Of a stretch of DNA of 23,368 bases, positions 7,473 through 15,413 are shown piece after piece. Position 1 is the first letter of the stretch. Each line of letters begins with the position of its first letter. The notes beneath the pieces were generated by a model, which made no database searches, was not told where the DNA came from, and worked only from the letters and a program-made list of their open reading frames with translations. Origin of the DNA: Gammaproteobacteria bacterium (GTDB lineage: Bacteria; Pseudomonadota; Gammaproteobacteria; Pseudomonadales; DSM-25080). A program made the translations under genes and the position numbers. The stretch lies in assembly GCA_013372965.1 (NCBI GenBank), contig JABXIR010000097.1:1-23368 (forward strand), read 5' to 3'.

Positions 7473-8165
7473 ATGTCTCAAAATCATATCGTTATTGTAG
7501 AAGATGAGCGAGCACTCGCTGCAAATTACATCGAACTGCTCGAACGAAATCACTTTAAGGTCAGTCATTTTGATGACTTGCCGAGTGCAACCGATGGCTT
7601 AACTCACATCGTACCCGATCTCGCCATCATAGACGTCGGCCTCAAAAACGAAGCCGACGGCGGTTTTGAGTTGCTCAAGTGGCTTCGACAGCGTCAGCCG
7701 TTACTACCCATTATTATGCTGACGCATCGTAGCGACGACATCGACACCATATCGGGGTTTCGCATGGGCGCCAACGACTATGTTTCAAAGGACATTTCGC
7801 TAAGCCATTTAATCGCCCGCGTCACATCACTACTGAAGTTTTCAAAAGCCATTAAAACCGCACCAACGGAACAAACGATTCGCGAAGTAGGCGACCTACG
7901 CATTAATCTCGACGAGTTCAAGGTACTCTGGAAAGGCGAGGATGTGCCGCTACACGTCACCGAAATCTGGATGGTCGATGCATTAACGCAATACCCGGGT
8001 CACGTGAAGTCTAAAGATCAGCTGATGAAAGCGGCGCAAACTCATGTCGACGACAATACGATTACCACCTACATCAAACGGATTAGAGACCATTTCAAAT
8101 CCATCGATGCTGACTTTGATCGAATTGAAACGGTCTACTCGCGCGGCTATCGCTGGAAAAGTTAG
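7473..8165 (+). CDS. OmpR-type response regulator resembling PdsR (dedicated sortase system regulator)
   Basis: The 230-residue protein has a receiver domain (about 5-122) and a winged-helix DNA-binding domain (about 135-230). Receiver residues are Glu10-Asp11, phospho-acceptor Asp54, Thr84 and Lys106, so it should be phosphorylated normally. Its wording is unlike ordinary OmpR proteins and close, from memory, to PdsR of the proteobacterial dedicated sortase system: GLKNEADGGFELL, the SKDISLSHLIARV segment after Lys106, VTEIWMVDALTQYPGHVKS, VDDNTITTYIKRIR and a final VYSRGYRW. PdsR normally sits with a sensor PdsS, a sortase and its target; none is here, so the kinase must be elsewhere. It converges with hisC, overlapping by four bases. 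The regulator family is certain, the PdsR-like label probable. Confidence 0.85.
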   Translation: MSQNHIVIVEDERALAANYIELLERNHFKVSHFDDLPSATDGLTHIVPDLAIIDVGLKNEADGGFELLKWLRQRQPLLPIIMLTHRSDDIDTISGFRMGANDYVSKDISLSHLIARVTSLLKFSKAIKTAPTEQTIREVGDLRINLDEFKVLWKGEDVPLHVTEIWMVDALTQYPGHVKSKDQLMKAAQTHVDDNTITTYIKRIRDHFKSIDADFDRIETVYSRGYRWKS

Positions 8166-9244
8166 TTTTGCTTTAGCGCATCAAGAGATGCTTCAAGCGC
8201 TTCGAGCATGATGTCATTGTCGTCCTTTGACGACACGGTAATACGCACACAATGTGTCAACAGCGGGTGCGACCCACACAAGCTTTTAATTAAGACCCCG
8301 CGCGTCTTCATTGCTTCAACCACGTCTGCCCCTAAATACGCCGACTTAGCGACAATAAAATTGGCCTCGGACGGGTACGTGATCAAACCCAACTGAGACA
8401 GTTGTTTAGTTAGTCGACCGCGTTCTTCAACAATTAACTCAGCTCGCTCAGATATCTCCGACAAATGATTCAGAACCAACGCGGCCGTGGTCTGCGTCAG
8501 TGAGTTGACGTTGTAAGGCATGCGCAACTTATTGAACTCAGTTACCCAACTCGAGTGAGCGATCAAATACCCAAGACGAATCCCTGCAAAGCCCTCTTTC
8601 GAGAGCGTTCTCATCACAACCACGTTCTTATAACGATCAAGGTACGATTGATGGTCGCGCGAGCTGTAGGCTAAATACGCTTCGTCGAGTACCACTAACC
8701 CCGGCGCCATTTCGATAATTTGCTCGACTGCCGTTTCGCTGAACAAATTGCCAGTGGGATTGTTGGGCTGCGCCAAAAAGATAATGGCGGGTTGGTGCGT
8801 GGCAATTGCGTCACGCCATGCGGGAATATCGATGTCAAAATTCTCATCCAAATCGATGCCCACGTGCTGAACACGGTTCCACAGAGACACCACTTGATAC
8901 ATGACAAAAGACGGTGTCGGCGACATCACCACAGCATCGTTGGACGCGATCGATTGAATTAGAATCTGGATCAGTTCGTCTGAGCCATTGCCCCACAGCA
9001 CATCGTACTGATCGGATAAGTTAAGCTGTTTCGCCAATCGCGAACTGCATTCCGCCATTGAAGCATCTGGGTAACGATTGAGCGCTGTGTCGCGCAGTGC
9101 TCTCAGCCATTGGTCTGTCAGCTGCTCAGGCATCGCATACGGGCTCTCCATCGCGTCCAGCTTAAGTAAACCATCAGCTGGAGCTACGTGATACGCGCGC
9201 AGCGATCGAATGTCTTCGCGAATAACCGTTTCGGGCTTAGTCAT
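8162..9244 (-). CDS. hisC: Histidinol-phosphate aminotransferase
   Basis: This 360-residue PLP enzyme converts imidazole acetol phosphate and glutamate to histidinol phosphate, the seventh step of histidine synthesis. The PLP lysine is Lys216 in TLSKEGFAGIRLGY; Asn162 (NNPTG), Asp187 and Tyr190 (DEAY) and Arg223 complete the cofactor pocket. The frame opens further upstream (to 9283), but the ATG at 9244 gives the normal N-terminus, overlaps the hisD stop by eight bases (ATGACTAA) and has GAGGT a few bases before it, so it is the likely start and is translationally coupled to hisD. It is the last gene of the mlaC-to-hisC run. Its TAA is interleaved with the TAG of the convergent response regulator, leaving no room for a terminator. 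Confidence 0.96.
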   Translation of the reverse strand: MTKPETVIREDIRSLRAYHVAPADGLLKLDAMESPYAMPEQLTDQWLRALRDTALNRYPDASMAECSSRLAKQLNLSDQYDVLWGNGSDELIQILIQSIASNDAVVMSPTPSFVMYQVVSLWNRVQHVGIDLDENFDIDIPAWRDAIATHQPAIIFLAQPNNPTGNLFSETAVEQIIEMAPGLVVLDEAYLAYSSRDHQSYLDRYKNVVVMRTLSKEGFAGIRLGYLIAHSSWVTEFNKLRMPYNVNSLTQTTAALVLNHLSEISERAELIVEERGRLTKQLSQLGLITYPSEANFIVAKSAYLGADVVEAMKTRGVLIKSLCGSHPLLTHCVRITVSSKDDNDIMLEALEASLDALKQN

Positions 9245-10544
9245 TGGACACCTCGCGATTGCGTGCTGAAACGCCATGCGCAATCAGCGATTCGCAATCG
9301 GCCAGATGTGAGGCGATGCGCGCGAGCGGCTGGGCACCGGATTGCGTACACTCGATGACCGAGGTTCTCTTTTGAAAGTCATAAACACCCAGCGGCGACG
9401 AAAAACGCGCCGTGCCGGACGTGGGCAGAACGTGGTTAGGGCCAGCGCAATAATCACCGAAACTCTCTGGCGTATAATGACCGACAAAGATAGCGCCGGC
9501 ATGATGAACCCGATCGACGTAATCACTCGCATGATCAAATGCCAATTCGAGGTGCTCCGGAGCGATTCGGTTGGCCAGTTCGATGGCCTCATCTAAACTG
9601 GTCGCCTCAATGAACAGTCCTCGCGAACTGAGCGAGGCCTCGATTATTGGCTTCCTCGGCATGTCGTCGATTAGATCAAAAATCGCCTGCTGCACTGAAC
9701 CGATAAACGATGCACTATTCGAAATCAGGATCGATTGCGCATCTTCATCGTGTTCCGCTTGAGCAAATAAATCCATCGCGACCCACTCGGGATTCGCCGT
9801 GTCATCGGCAATAATCAAAACTTCCGAAGGGCCGGCAACCATATCTAATCCGACTCGACCGAAGACCTGACGCTTAGCCTCTGCTACAAATTTGTTACCT
9901 GGGCCAACAATTTTATCGACCTTAGGAACCGTTTCTGTGCCAAACGTTAATGCGCCGACCGCATGAGCGCCACCAATACAGAATACTCGCGAAACACCCA
10001 CCAGCGCGGCCGCCGCTAATACGAGTTCGTTGATTTCGCCTCTTGGGGTCGGCGACACCATGATGATTTCTTTAACGCCGGCGACTTTCGCCGGAATCGC
10101 GTTCATCAACACGGAGCTTGGGTAAGATGCCTTGCCACCTGGAACGTAAATGCCAACGCGCTCTATCGGGGTCACTCGCTGCCCCAAGCGATTACCGTGG
10201 CTATCCTCGATTTGCCAGTGCTCAGCACGCTGATGACGATGGTAGGTTTCGATACGGTCGGCGGCCGTCTCGAGTGCGGTTCTCGTTTCTGAAGGGAGGG
10301 ACTCGAGCGCTTGGCGACATCGCTCTAAACTCATCTCAAGTTCACCTGATGTGGTGACGTTCAATTGATCGAAACGATTCGACAACTCGATTAATGCCGC
10401 GTCGCCTTCACGACGAACCTTTCCGAGAATTTCTGCGACCTGTATCGCCACATCGGTTTCGTGATTAGACTCAAACGCCACCCGCTGCTCGAATTGCTCG
10501 TCGAAATTGGCATCACGTGTGTTGATTGAAAGTACTTTAGTCAT
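9237..10544 (-). CDS. hisD: Histidinol dehydrogenase
   Basis: The 435-residue zinc enzyme (E. coli HisD has 434) oxidises histidinol to histidine in two NAD+-dependent steps, the end of the pathway. Expected zinc ligands are present at Gln262 and His265 (AQAEHDEDA), Asp364 (GDYCAGPNH) and His423 (IAHGVS); the general bases are Glu330-His331 (APEHLE). The signature segment VGIYVPGGKASYPSS (130-144) and MVAGPSEVLI are intact. The ATG overlaps the hisG stop by four bases (ATGA), typical of coupling. Gene order hisG-hisD-hisC behind murA is seen in Pseudomonas-like genomes; the rest of the pathway is not in this window. Confidence 0.97.
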   Translation of the reverse strand: MTKVLSINTRDANFDEQFEQRVAFESNHETDVAIQVAEILGKVRREGDAALIELSNRFDQLNVTTSGELEMSLERCRQALESLPSETRTALETAADRIETYHRHQRAEHWQIEDSHGNRLGQRVTPIERVGIYVPGGKASYPSSVLMNAIPAKVAGVKEIIMVSPTPRGEINELVLAAAALVGVSRVFCIGGAHAVGALTFGTETVPKVDKIVGPGNKFVAEAKRQVFGRVGLDMVAGPSEVLIIADDTANPEWVAMDLFAQAEHDEDAQSILISNSASFIGSVQQAIFDLIDDMPRKPIIEASLSSRGLFIEATSLDEAIELANRIAPEHLELAFDHASDYVDRVHHAGAIFVGHYTPESFGDYCAGPNHVLPTSGTARFSSPLGVYDFQKRTSVIECTQSGAQPLARIASHLADCESLIAHGVSARNREVSND

Positions 10545-11179
10545 AAAGCACTCCCAGACTGATCACACTCGTTTCGAAACGCGGTCAGCAAACGCTCAAT
10601 TTGCTCGTGTTTGGATTTAAACGAGGCGCGATTGACAATTAACCGAGAGCTAATCTCACCAATGAACTCGCGAGGTTCAAGACCATTGGCCTTGAGAGTG
10701 TTGCCAGTATCTACGATATCGACAATTTCATCGGCTAAGTCGAGAACCGGAGCTAACTCCATGGCGCCGTATAGTTTGATGATATCGACCTGACGACCTT
10801 TTGACGCGTAAAAGCGTGCCGCTGAATTGACGTATTTGGTCGCCACTTTGATTCGACCACTTGGAGCACTGATACCCTTGAGCCCCGCGGTCATCAATTT
10901 GCAAGGAGCAATCCCTAGATCGAGAGGCTCGTAGAATTCAGTGCATTCGGTTTCTAACAAAAGGTCTTTGCCAACAATACCTACATCGGCACTGCCGAAT
11001 TGGACATACGTAGGCACATCGACGCCACGCAGGAGCAGGAGTCGTATATGGGGATGGTTGGTCTCAAAAACGAGCTTGCGCGATGAGTTGAGATCTTCGA
11101 GTGATGTAATGCCTACTCGTTCCAGTAGGGGCAGTGTTTCTTTTAAGACACGCCCCTTCGTAAGCGCAATCGTTATCAC
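10541..11179 (-). CDS. hisG: ATP phosphoribosyltransferase catalytic subunit, short form
   Basis: The enzyme joins ATP and PRPP to start histidine synthesis. At 212 residues it is the short HisG type, which lacks the C-terminal regulatory domain of the ~300-residue long form; known short HisG proteins need HisZ for activity and histidine feedback. HisZ is not in this window and should be elsewhere. The conserved ITIALTKGR start, the YVQFGSADVGIVGKD segment and the PRPP loop (DIVDTGNTLKANGL) are present. The open frame reaches back to a TTG within murA, but the GTG at 11179, with a strong AAGGGGGAAGG just before it, gives the correct N-terminus and a 28-base gap from murA. It is followed by hisD with a 4-base overlap. 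Confidence 0.94.
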   Translation of the reverse strand: MITIALTKGRVLKETLPLLERVGITSLEDLNSSRKLVFETNHPHIRLLLLRGVDVPTYVQFGSADVGIVGKDLLLETECTEFYEPLDLGIAPCKLMTAGLKGISAPSGRIKVATKYVNSAARFYASKGRQVDIIKLYGAMELAPVLDLADEIVDIVDTGNTLKANGLEPREFIGEISSRLIVNRASFKSKHEQIERLLTAFRNECDQSGSAL

Positions 11180-11207
11180 GCCCTTCCCCCTTTGTAGTGA
11201 ATTTGGA

Positions 11208-12470
11208 CTAGCTGATACGCTTGATTGTTGCACCTAGTTCAGCAAACTTCGATTCGATTTTTTCATACCCTCTATCAATATGATAGATACGATCGATGAG
11301 CGTTTCGCCCTCTGCAACAAGGCCTGCAATGACAAGACTCGCCGAGGCTCGAAGATCGGTGGCCATAACGGGAGCCGCTTTGAGTGACTCGACACCTCTT
11401 ACTTGAGCGCGATTGCCTTCGAGGTGGATATCAGCCCCCATACGATTCATCTCTTGAGCCGCCACTAAACGGTTTTCGAAGATGGTTTCGACCACGGTAG
11501 CAGAGCCCTCGGAAACCGAATTCATTGCGAGGAACTGCGACTGCATATCGGTAGGAAACTCAGGATGTGGCGCGGTATGAATATCGACCGCTTTGGGGCG
11601 TTTGCCGTGCATATCGAGGTGAATCGTCGTTTCATCAATGCGGATGTCTGCGCCGGCTTCACGTAACTTGTGTAACACCACCGCCATAGTATCGGGAGCC
11701 GCATTTAAAAGCGTCACCGATCCACGAGTAGCCGCAGCGGCCACCAGAAAGGTTCCGGCTTCAATACGATCAGCCACCACTCGATAATCGCAGCCCGTTA
11801 ACGCAGCGACACCGTTAATGGTTAACGTGTCGGTACCGATACCAGAGATATCAGCGCCCATGGCATTTAAAAAGTGACAAAGATCGACAACTTCTGGCTC
11901 TCGAGCAGAGTTACGAAGCACGGTTGTACCTCGCGCCAGCGCTGCAGCCATTAGTACGTTTTCGGTTGCTCCGACGGAGACGACGTCAAAATGAACCTCT
12001 GCGCCTTTGAGACCACCAGCGGGAGCCTTGGCCACAATATAGCCGTCCTCGATTTCGATTTGAGCACCCATGGCCTCTAAGCCTTTTAAATGCAAATCAA
12101 CGGGTCGACTACCAATGGCACAACCGCCAGGAAAAGAGACTTTAGCCTCACCTAAGCGAGCCAATAATGGGCCGAGCACCAACACCGACGCTCTCATAGT
12201 TTTCACAAGCTCATAGGGTGCGGTGGGCTCGTCGATATTGGTTGAATCAATCGTCGCAGTGCCTTCGCCGCGAGTCACCGTTGCCCCGAGTGACTCCATC
12301 AGCTTTGAGATCGTTTTGATATCATTGAGGTCTGGCACGTTGGAAAGTTCAACACGCCCAGAGGACGCTAAGAGAGCCGCCGCCATAATCGGTAGTGCCG
12401 CGTTTTTTGCACCAGATACAGTGACTGTTCCGCTTATTGTTGCGTTGCCTGAGACTAAAAACTTTTCCAT
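11208..12470 (-). CDS. murA: UDP-N-acetylglucosamine 1-carboxyvinyltransferase
   Basis: MurA transfers enolpyruvate from PEP to UDP-GlcNAc, the first committed step of peptidoglycan synthesis, in the cytoplasm. The 420-residue protein has the two EPSP-synthase-like domains. Lys22-Asn23 (GAKNAALP), Arg93 (MRAS), the catalytic and fosfomycin-reactive Cys117 (PGGCAIGSRP) and Asp308 (FPTDMQSQ) are all present; the cysteine means fosfomycin would be expected to react. Its ATG begins three bases after the ibaG stop, and hisG follows 28 bases after its own stop. The ibaG-murA pairing is conserved in gammaproteobacteria. Confidence 0.97.
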   Translation of the reverse strand: MEKFLVSGNATISGTVTVSGAKNAALPIMAAALLASSGRVELSNVPDLNDIKTISKLMESLGATVTRGEGTATIDSTNIDEPTAPYELVKTMRASVLVLGPLLARLGEAKVSFPGGCAIGSRPVDLHLKGLEAMGAQIEIEDGYIVAKAPAGGLKGAEVHFDVVSVGATENVLMAAALARGTTVLRNSAREPEVVDLCHFLNAMGADISGIGTDTLTINGVAALTGCDYRVVADRIEAGTFLVAAAATRGSVTLLNAAPDTMAVVLHKLREAGADIRIDETTIHLDMHGKRPKAVDIHTAPHPEFPTDMQSQFLAMNSVSEGSATVVETIFENRLVAAQEMNRMGADIHLEGNRAQVRGVESLKAAPVMATDLRASASLVIAGLVAEGETLIDRIYHIDRGYEKIESKFAELGATIKRIS

Positions 12471-12473
12471 TAC

Positions 12474-12716
12474 TTAACTCTGCTTCGCCGCCCATTGGGA
12501 CGGTGTCATTGCCTGAATGTGAAGGGCATGAATTGCGCCCGACGAGATTTGCTCACTCAAGCAAGCATAGACCGCCTGTTGTTTTTTGACAGGGCTAACG
12601 CCTTCGAATTGCTCGCTAATAACTCGGACCAAGTAATGACTGCCATCTTTATCGACCGCTACGTCAGCGCCCGGAAAAGCACCTTCTACAATTTCTAAAA
12701 CCTGTTCTACTTCCAT
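12474..12716 (-). CDS. ibaG: BolA-family protein IbaG
   Basis: The 80-residue protein is a class II-like KH-fold BolA relative. It carries the GSHYLVRVISEQFEGVS core, the VKKQQAVY helix and the conserved His63 in AIHALHIQAMTP, which in this family coordinates a shared [2Fe-2S] cluster with a monothiol glutaredoxin. The C-terminal AMTPSQW is specific for IbaG/YrbA rather than BolA itself. It is proposed to work in iron-sulfur trafficking and acid or envelope stress. AGAGAG precedes the ATG. It lies between mlaC (25-base gap) and murA; mlaB, usually directly before it, is missing. Confidence 0.93.
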   Translation of the reverse strand: MEVEQVLEIVEGAFPGADVAVDKDGSHYLVRVISEQFEGVSPVKKQQAVYACLSEQISSGAIHALHIQAMTPSQWAAKQS

Positions 12717-12741
12717 AATACTCTCTGAATTTGAATGGAGC

Positions 12742-13338
12742 TTATTGCCCCCAACGCTCGATCACTTCATCAATCGAACCGTATTCGGTCATCATACGAT
12801 CGAACTGCTGGTTATAAGTTTGACCCAAGTTAACACCGTTAACTCGGATATTCAGCATCACCCAGTCGCCTGAGGACTTTTGTCCCATCGTATACAAAAC
12901 GTCAAGTCCACCTGCGATGCCTTCGACCGTTTGACGGACAGGAACGCGTCGCTCTCCAGCGTACCGCTCATCAACTGGCAAAGTGACCACTTGCTCACCA
13001 TTGTATGCCAAAAAGCTCTTGGCGTACGTGTTAATCATCACGCTACGAAACCGTTCACCAAATGCTTCGACTTGCTCAGGGGTCGCATTGGCTCGATGAC
13101 GACCCATAATATTACGTGCGATCCAATCGAAGTCGGCATAACGCTTCATTAATTCGTCAAGGCGGGGCATAAATACGGACAAGCCGTCTTCTTCACCCTT
13201 GGCCTCCATCACAATTTCAATAACGTCATTGGTCATGGTATTAACGGTTTCGTCAGCCGTCATGGCATCTGCAAAAACCGATGAAATAGTCAGTGCCGTC
13301 ATAACCGCGGCCACCTTTAATTGTGTGAGTAACTTCAT
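12742..13338 (-). CDS. mlaC: MlaC-type periplasmic phospholipid-binding protein
   Basis: The 198-residue protein belongs to the MlaC/Ttg2D family, which ferries phospholipids between the outer-membrane MlaA-porin complex and the inner-membrane MlaFEDB transporter. Residues 1-23 form a signal peptide (basic start, hydrophobic core, VFA before Asp), so it is periplasmic. Family segments include RYADFDWIARNIMGRH (about 65-81) and FLAYNGEQV, and a C-terminal region ending EVIERWGQ. The ATG at 13338 has GAGGAG at the right distance, favoured over the GTG six bases upstream. Unusually, mlaF, mlaE and mlaD are not upstream and mlaB is not downstream: the divergent neighbour is directly the antiporter gene. 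Identity is good; its transport partners must be elsewhere. Confidence 0.9.
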   Translation of the reverse strand: MKLLTQLKVAAVMTALTISSVFADAMTADETVNTMTNDVIEIVMEAKGEEDGLSVFMPRLDELMKRYADFDWIARNIMGRHRANATPEQVEAFGERFRSVMINTYAKSFLAYNGEQVVTLPVDERYAGERRVPVRQTVEGIAGGLDVLYTMGQKSSGDWVMLNIRVNGVNLGQTYNQQFDRMMTEYGSIDEVIERWGQ

Positions 13339-13417
13339 GATCACTCCTCGTTACCTCGTAAATATTGTAATCCGATGACGCTTATCGACATCGATGTTAA
13401 CTAGTGGAAACACGTTG

Positions 13418-13446
13418 CTGACAATATTGGGGGGCACAGGTAGAAT
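13418..13446 (+). promoter_or_regulatory. Sigma70-type promoter for the antiporter-kds-lpt-rpoN run
   Basis: CTGACA (13418-13423) and TAGAAT (13441-13446) are separated by exactly 17 bases and each matches five of six consensus positions. Transcription would start near 13453, about 30 bases before the antiporter ATG. It is the best candidate for driving the following tightly packed run of genes. Confidence 0.68.
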
Positions 13447-13482
13447 TGCAACCCCTAAAGTAATGCAACTAGTGCCTAAACT

Positions 13483-14424
13483 ATGTCGTCAGAAATTTTA
13501 TTCGAATCGCTCGCCATTATTGGTGGTTTAATTGGGCTCGTCTGGTCAGCCGATCGCTTTGTCGCTGGAGCTGCCTCACTCGCATTTAACTTTGGCATGT
13601 CCGCCATGATGATCGGACTCACGATTGTTTCCATTGGAACCTCCGCACCCGAAATCTTGGTCGCCATTAGCGCCTCACTCAGTGGTTCTGGCTCCTTGGC
13701 CATCGGTAACGCAGTCGGCTCGAACATCGCCAACATTGGGCTCGTTCTCGCAGTGACCGCGCTGATCGCGCCCATCCCCATTGCAAAACGGATCTTTAAT
13801 ATGGAAGCACCGTTTTTAATCGCGGTGACGGTCCTTACCATCTTCCTGCTCTACGACCTTGAGCTTAGCCGTTTAGATGGTGTAATTCTCCTCGTACTAA
13901 TACCTGTTTTTCTCTGGCTCGTTAGCCGCACCAACGGTGTGCAAGACGATGGTGATATCGAGCAAACATCGACTGCAAAGGCGGTTGCATGGTTTATTGT
14001 ATCGCTCATCGTGCTCGTTGCGAGCGCCCAAGTATTAGTCTGGGGGGCACAAGGCGTCGCGAGATCGTTCGGGATTAGCGAGTTGATCATTGGCTTGACG
14101 ATCGTCGCCGTCGGCACGAGCTTACCAGAACTGGCCGCCTCGATTGCAAGCGCACTCAAAGGACACCACGACATCGCGCTCGGCAATGTTATCGGCTCCA
14201 ATATTTTCAACCTGCTTGCGGTCGTCAGCGTTCCAGGGCTCATTGCGCCGCTCGCGATTGAGCCTTCTGCACTCAGCCGCGACCTGATGTTGATGGCTGC
14301 TCTGACACTCGGATTAGTTGCCTGGTGCGCCGTTGCCTTGAAAGGTCAGCGAAAGCGTGTCGGCAGAAGTTTCGGAATTACCGCACTTAGCTGTTATATT
14401 GGCTATTATTTCTTACTAATTTAG
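13483..14424 (+). CDS. yrbG: Calcium/sodium antiporter, CaCA family (YrbG-like)
   Basis: The 313-residue inner-membrane protein has about ten helices arranged as two inverted repeats. Each repeat carries the ion-binding alpha motif: GTSAPE (52-57) with GNAVGSNI (75-82), and GTSLPE (211-216) with GNVIGSNI (234-241); Glu57 and Glu216 are the expected cation ligands. The family exchanges Ca2+ for Na+ or H+, although the physiological role of bacterial YrbG is not known. It heads the kdsD-kdsC-lptCAB run as in E. coli and is divergent from mlaC. No clear Shine-Dalgarno precedes the ATG; the start is supported by length and by the promoter 30 bases upstream. Confidence 0.93.
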   Translation: MSSEILFESLAIIGGLIGLVWSADRFVAGAASLAFNFGMSAMMIGLTIVSIGTSAPEILVAISASLSGSGSLAIGNAVGSNIANIGLVLAVTALIAPIPIAKRIFNMEAPFLIAVTVLTIFLLYDLELSRLDGVILLVLIPVFLWLVSRTNGVQDDGDIEQTSTAKAVAWFIVSLIVLVASAQVLVWGAQGVARSFGISELIIGLTIVAVGTSLPELAASIASALKGHHDIALGNVIGSNIFNLLAVVSVPGLIAPLAIEPSALSRDLMLMAALTLGLVAWCAVALKGQRKRVGRSFGITALSCYIGYYFLLI

Positions 14425-14437
14425 AGACCGTTTAAAC

Positions 14438-15403
14438 ATGCCTAACGATTTCATAGCGTCGGCTACACGAACTATCGAGCTTGAATCTAAAGCAGTCGCT
14501 GAGCTCACTCGACAGATTGATCAAAACTTCACTCAAGCCTGTGAGCTGATCATGAGTGCGAAGGGCCGCGTGATTGTTACGGGAATGGGTAAGTCTGGTC
14601 ACGTCGGCAACAAAATTGCCGCGACCTTAGCGAGTACAGGTACGCCTTCGTTCTTTGTTCACCCGGCAGAAGCAAGCCATGGCGACCTAGGCATGATTAC
14701 CAAAGACGACGTTGTTCTTGCACTGTCGAATTCGGGAACCACCGCAGAAATTGTGTCGTTGCTTCCTCTGATCAAGCGACTCGGCATTAAGCTCATTAGC
14801 ATCACTGGCAATCCAGACAGCACGCTTTCGAAGGCGGCAGATGCCAACCTGAACACCTACGTGTCAGAAGAGGCCTGCCCTCTGAATCTTGCACCAACGT
14901 CGAGCACAACCACTCAGCTCGTCATGGGCGATGCGCTCGCCATTGCACTCCTCGAACACAAAGGCTTTTCCGCAGAGGATTTTGCCTTTTCTCATCCAGG
15001 CGGCGCACTCGGTCGCAAATTGCTATTGAAAGTCGAAGACGTCATGCAAAGCGGCACAGACCTTCCGGTGGTCACCGAGGGAATGACCGTTAAAGACGCG
15101 CTATTCATCATGACAGAAAAAGGCCTCGGAATGACCGTTGTGGTCAATAAAGAAGGAGACCTGATTGGCGTATTCACCGACGGTGACCTTCGACGCGCGA
15201 TGGATAAGTACGATCGAGTGATGCCAATTGCCATTGAAGACGTTATGACGGCTACCACCAAAACCGTTGATTCTCAGATTTTGGCCGCGGAGGCGTTAGC
15301 GATGATGGAAAACTGGAGCATCACATCACTTGTGGTCGCAACAGGCCAACAGCCGATCGGCGTCGTTCATTTGCATGCCATTTTGCGTGCTGGTGTTGCC
15401 TAG
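14438..15403 (+). CDS. kdsD: D-arabinose 5-phosphate isomerase
   Basis: KdsD converts ribulose 5-phosphate to arabinose 5-phosphate, the first step toward Kdo of lipopolysaccharide. The 321-residue protein has an SIS domain (about 35-190) and two CBS repeats (about 203-321). The motif GMGKSGHVGNKIAATLAS (49-66, with Lys52), the HPAEASHGDLGM segment (75-86) and His186 in SHPGGALGR match the isomerase rather than sugar-binding SIS regulators. It begins 13 bases after the antiporter gene and is followed by kdsC; the TAG stop overlaps the AGGAG used by kdsC. Confidence 0.96.
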   Translation: MPNDFIASATRTIELESKAVAELTRQIDQNFTQACELIMSAKGRVIVTGMGKSGHVGNKIAATLASTGTPSFFVHPAEASHGDLGMITKDDVVLALSNSGTTAEIVSLLPLIKRLGIKLISITGNPDSTLSKAADANLNTYVSEEACPLNLAPTSSTTTQLVMGDALAIALLEHKGFSAEDFAFSHPGGALGRKLLLKVEDVMQSGTDLPVVTEGMTVKDALFIMTEKGLGMTVVVNKEGDLIGVFTDGDLRRAMDKYDRVMPIAIEDVMTATTKTVDSQILAAEALAMMENWSITSLVVATGQQPIGVVHLHAILRAGVA

Positions 15404-15413
15404 GAGACTGTTA

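Noticed and set aside
9245..9283. Upstream start extending HisC by 13 residues into hisD
   Set aside because: The ATG at 9244 overlaps the hisD stop with GAGGT in front and gives the expected N-terminus.
11180..11233. Upstream TTG start for HisG overlapping the murA 3' end
   Set aside because: The GTG at 11179 has a very strong Shine-Dalgarno sequence and the normal HisG N-terminus.
13476..13841. Antisense open frames across the antiporter gene (also 13851-14243)
   Set aside because: Repetitive Ala/Ile/Met-rich translations reflecting the hydrophobic codons of the real gene.
15330..15413. Upstream start extending KdsC by 28 residues into kdsD
   Set aside because: The ATG at 15414 has AGGAG and gives the conserved N-terminus just before TDVDGVLT.
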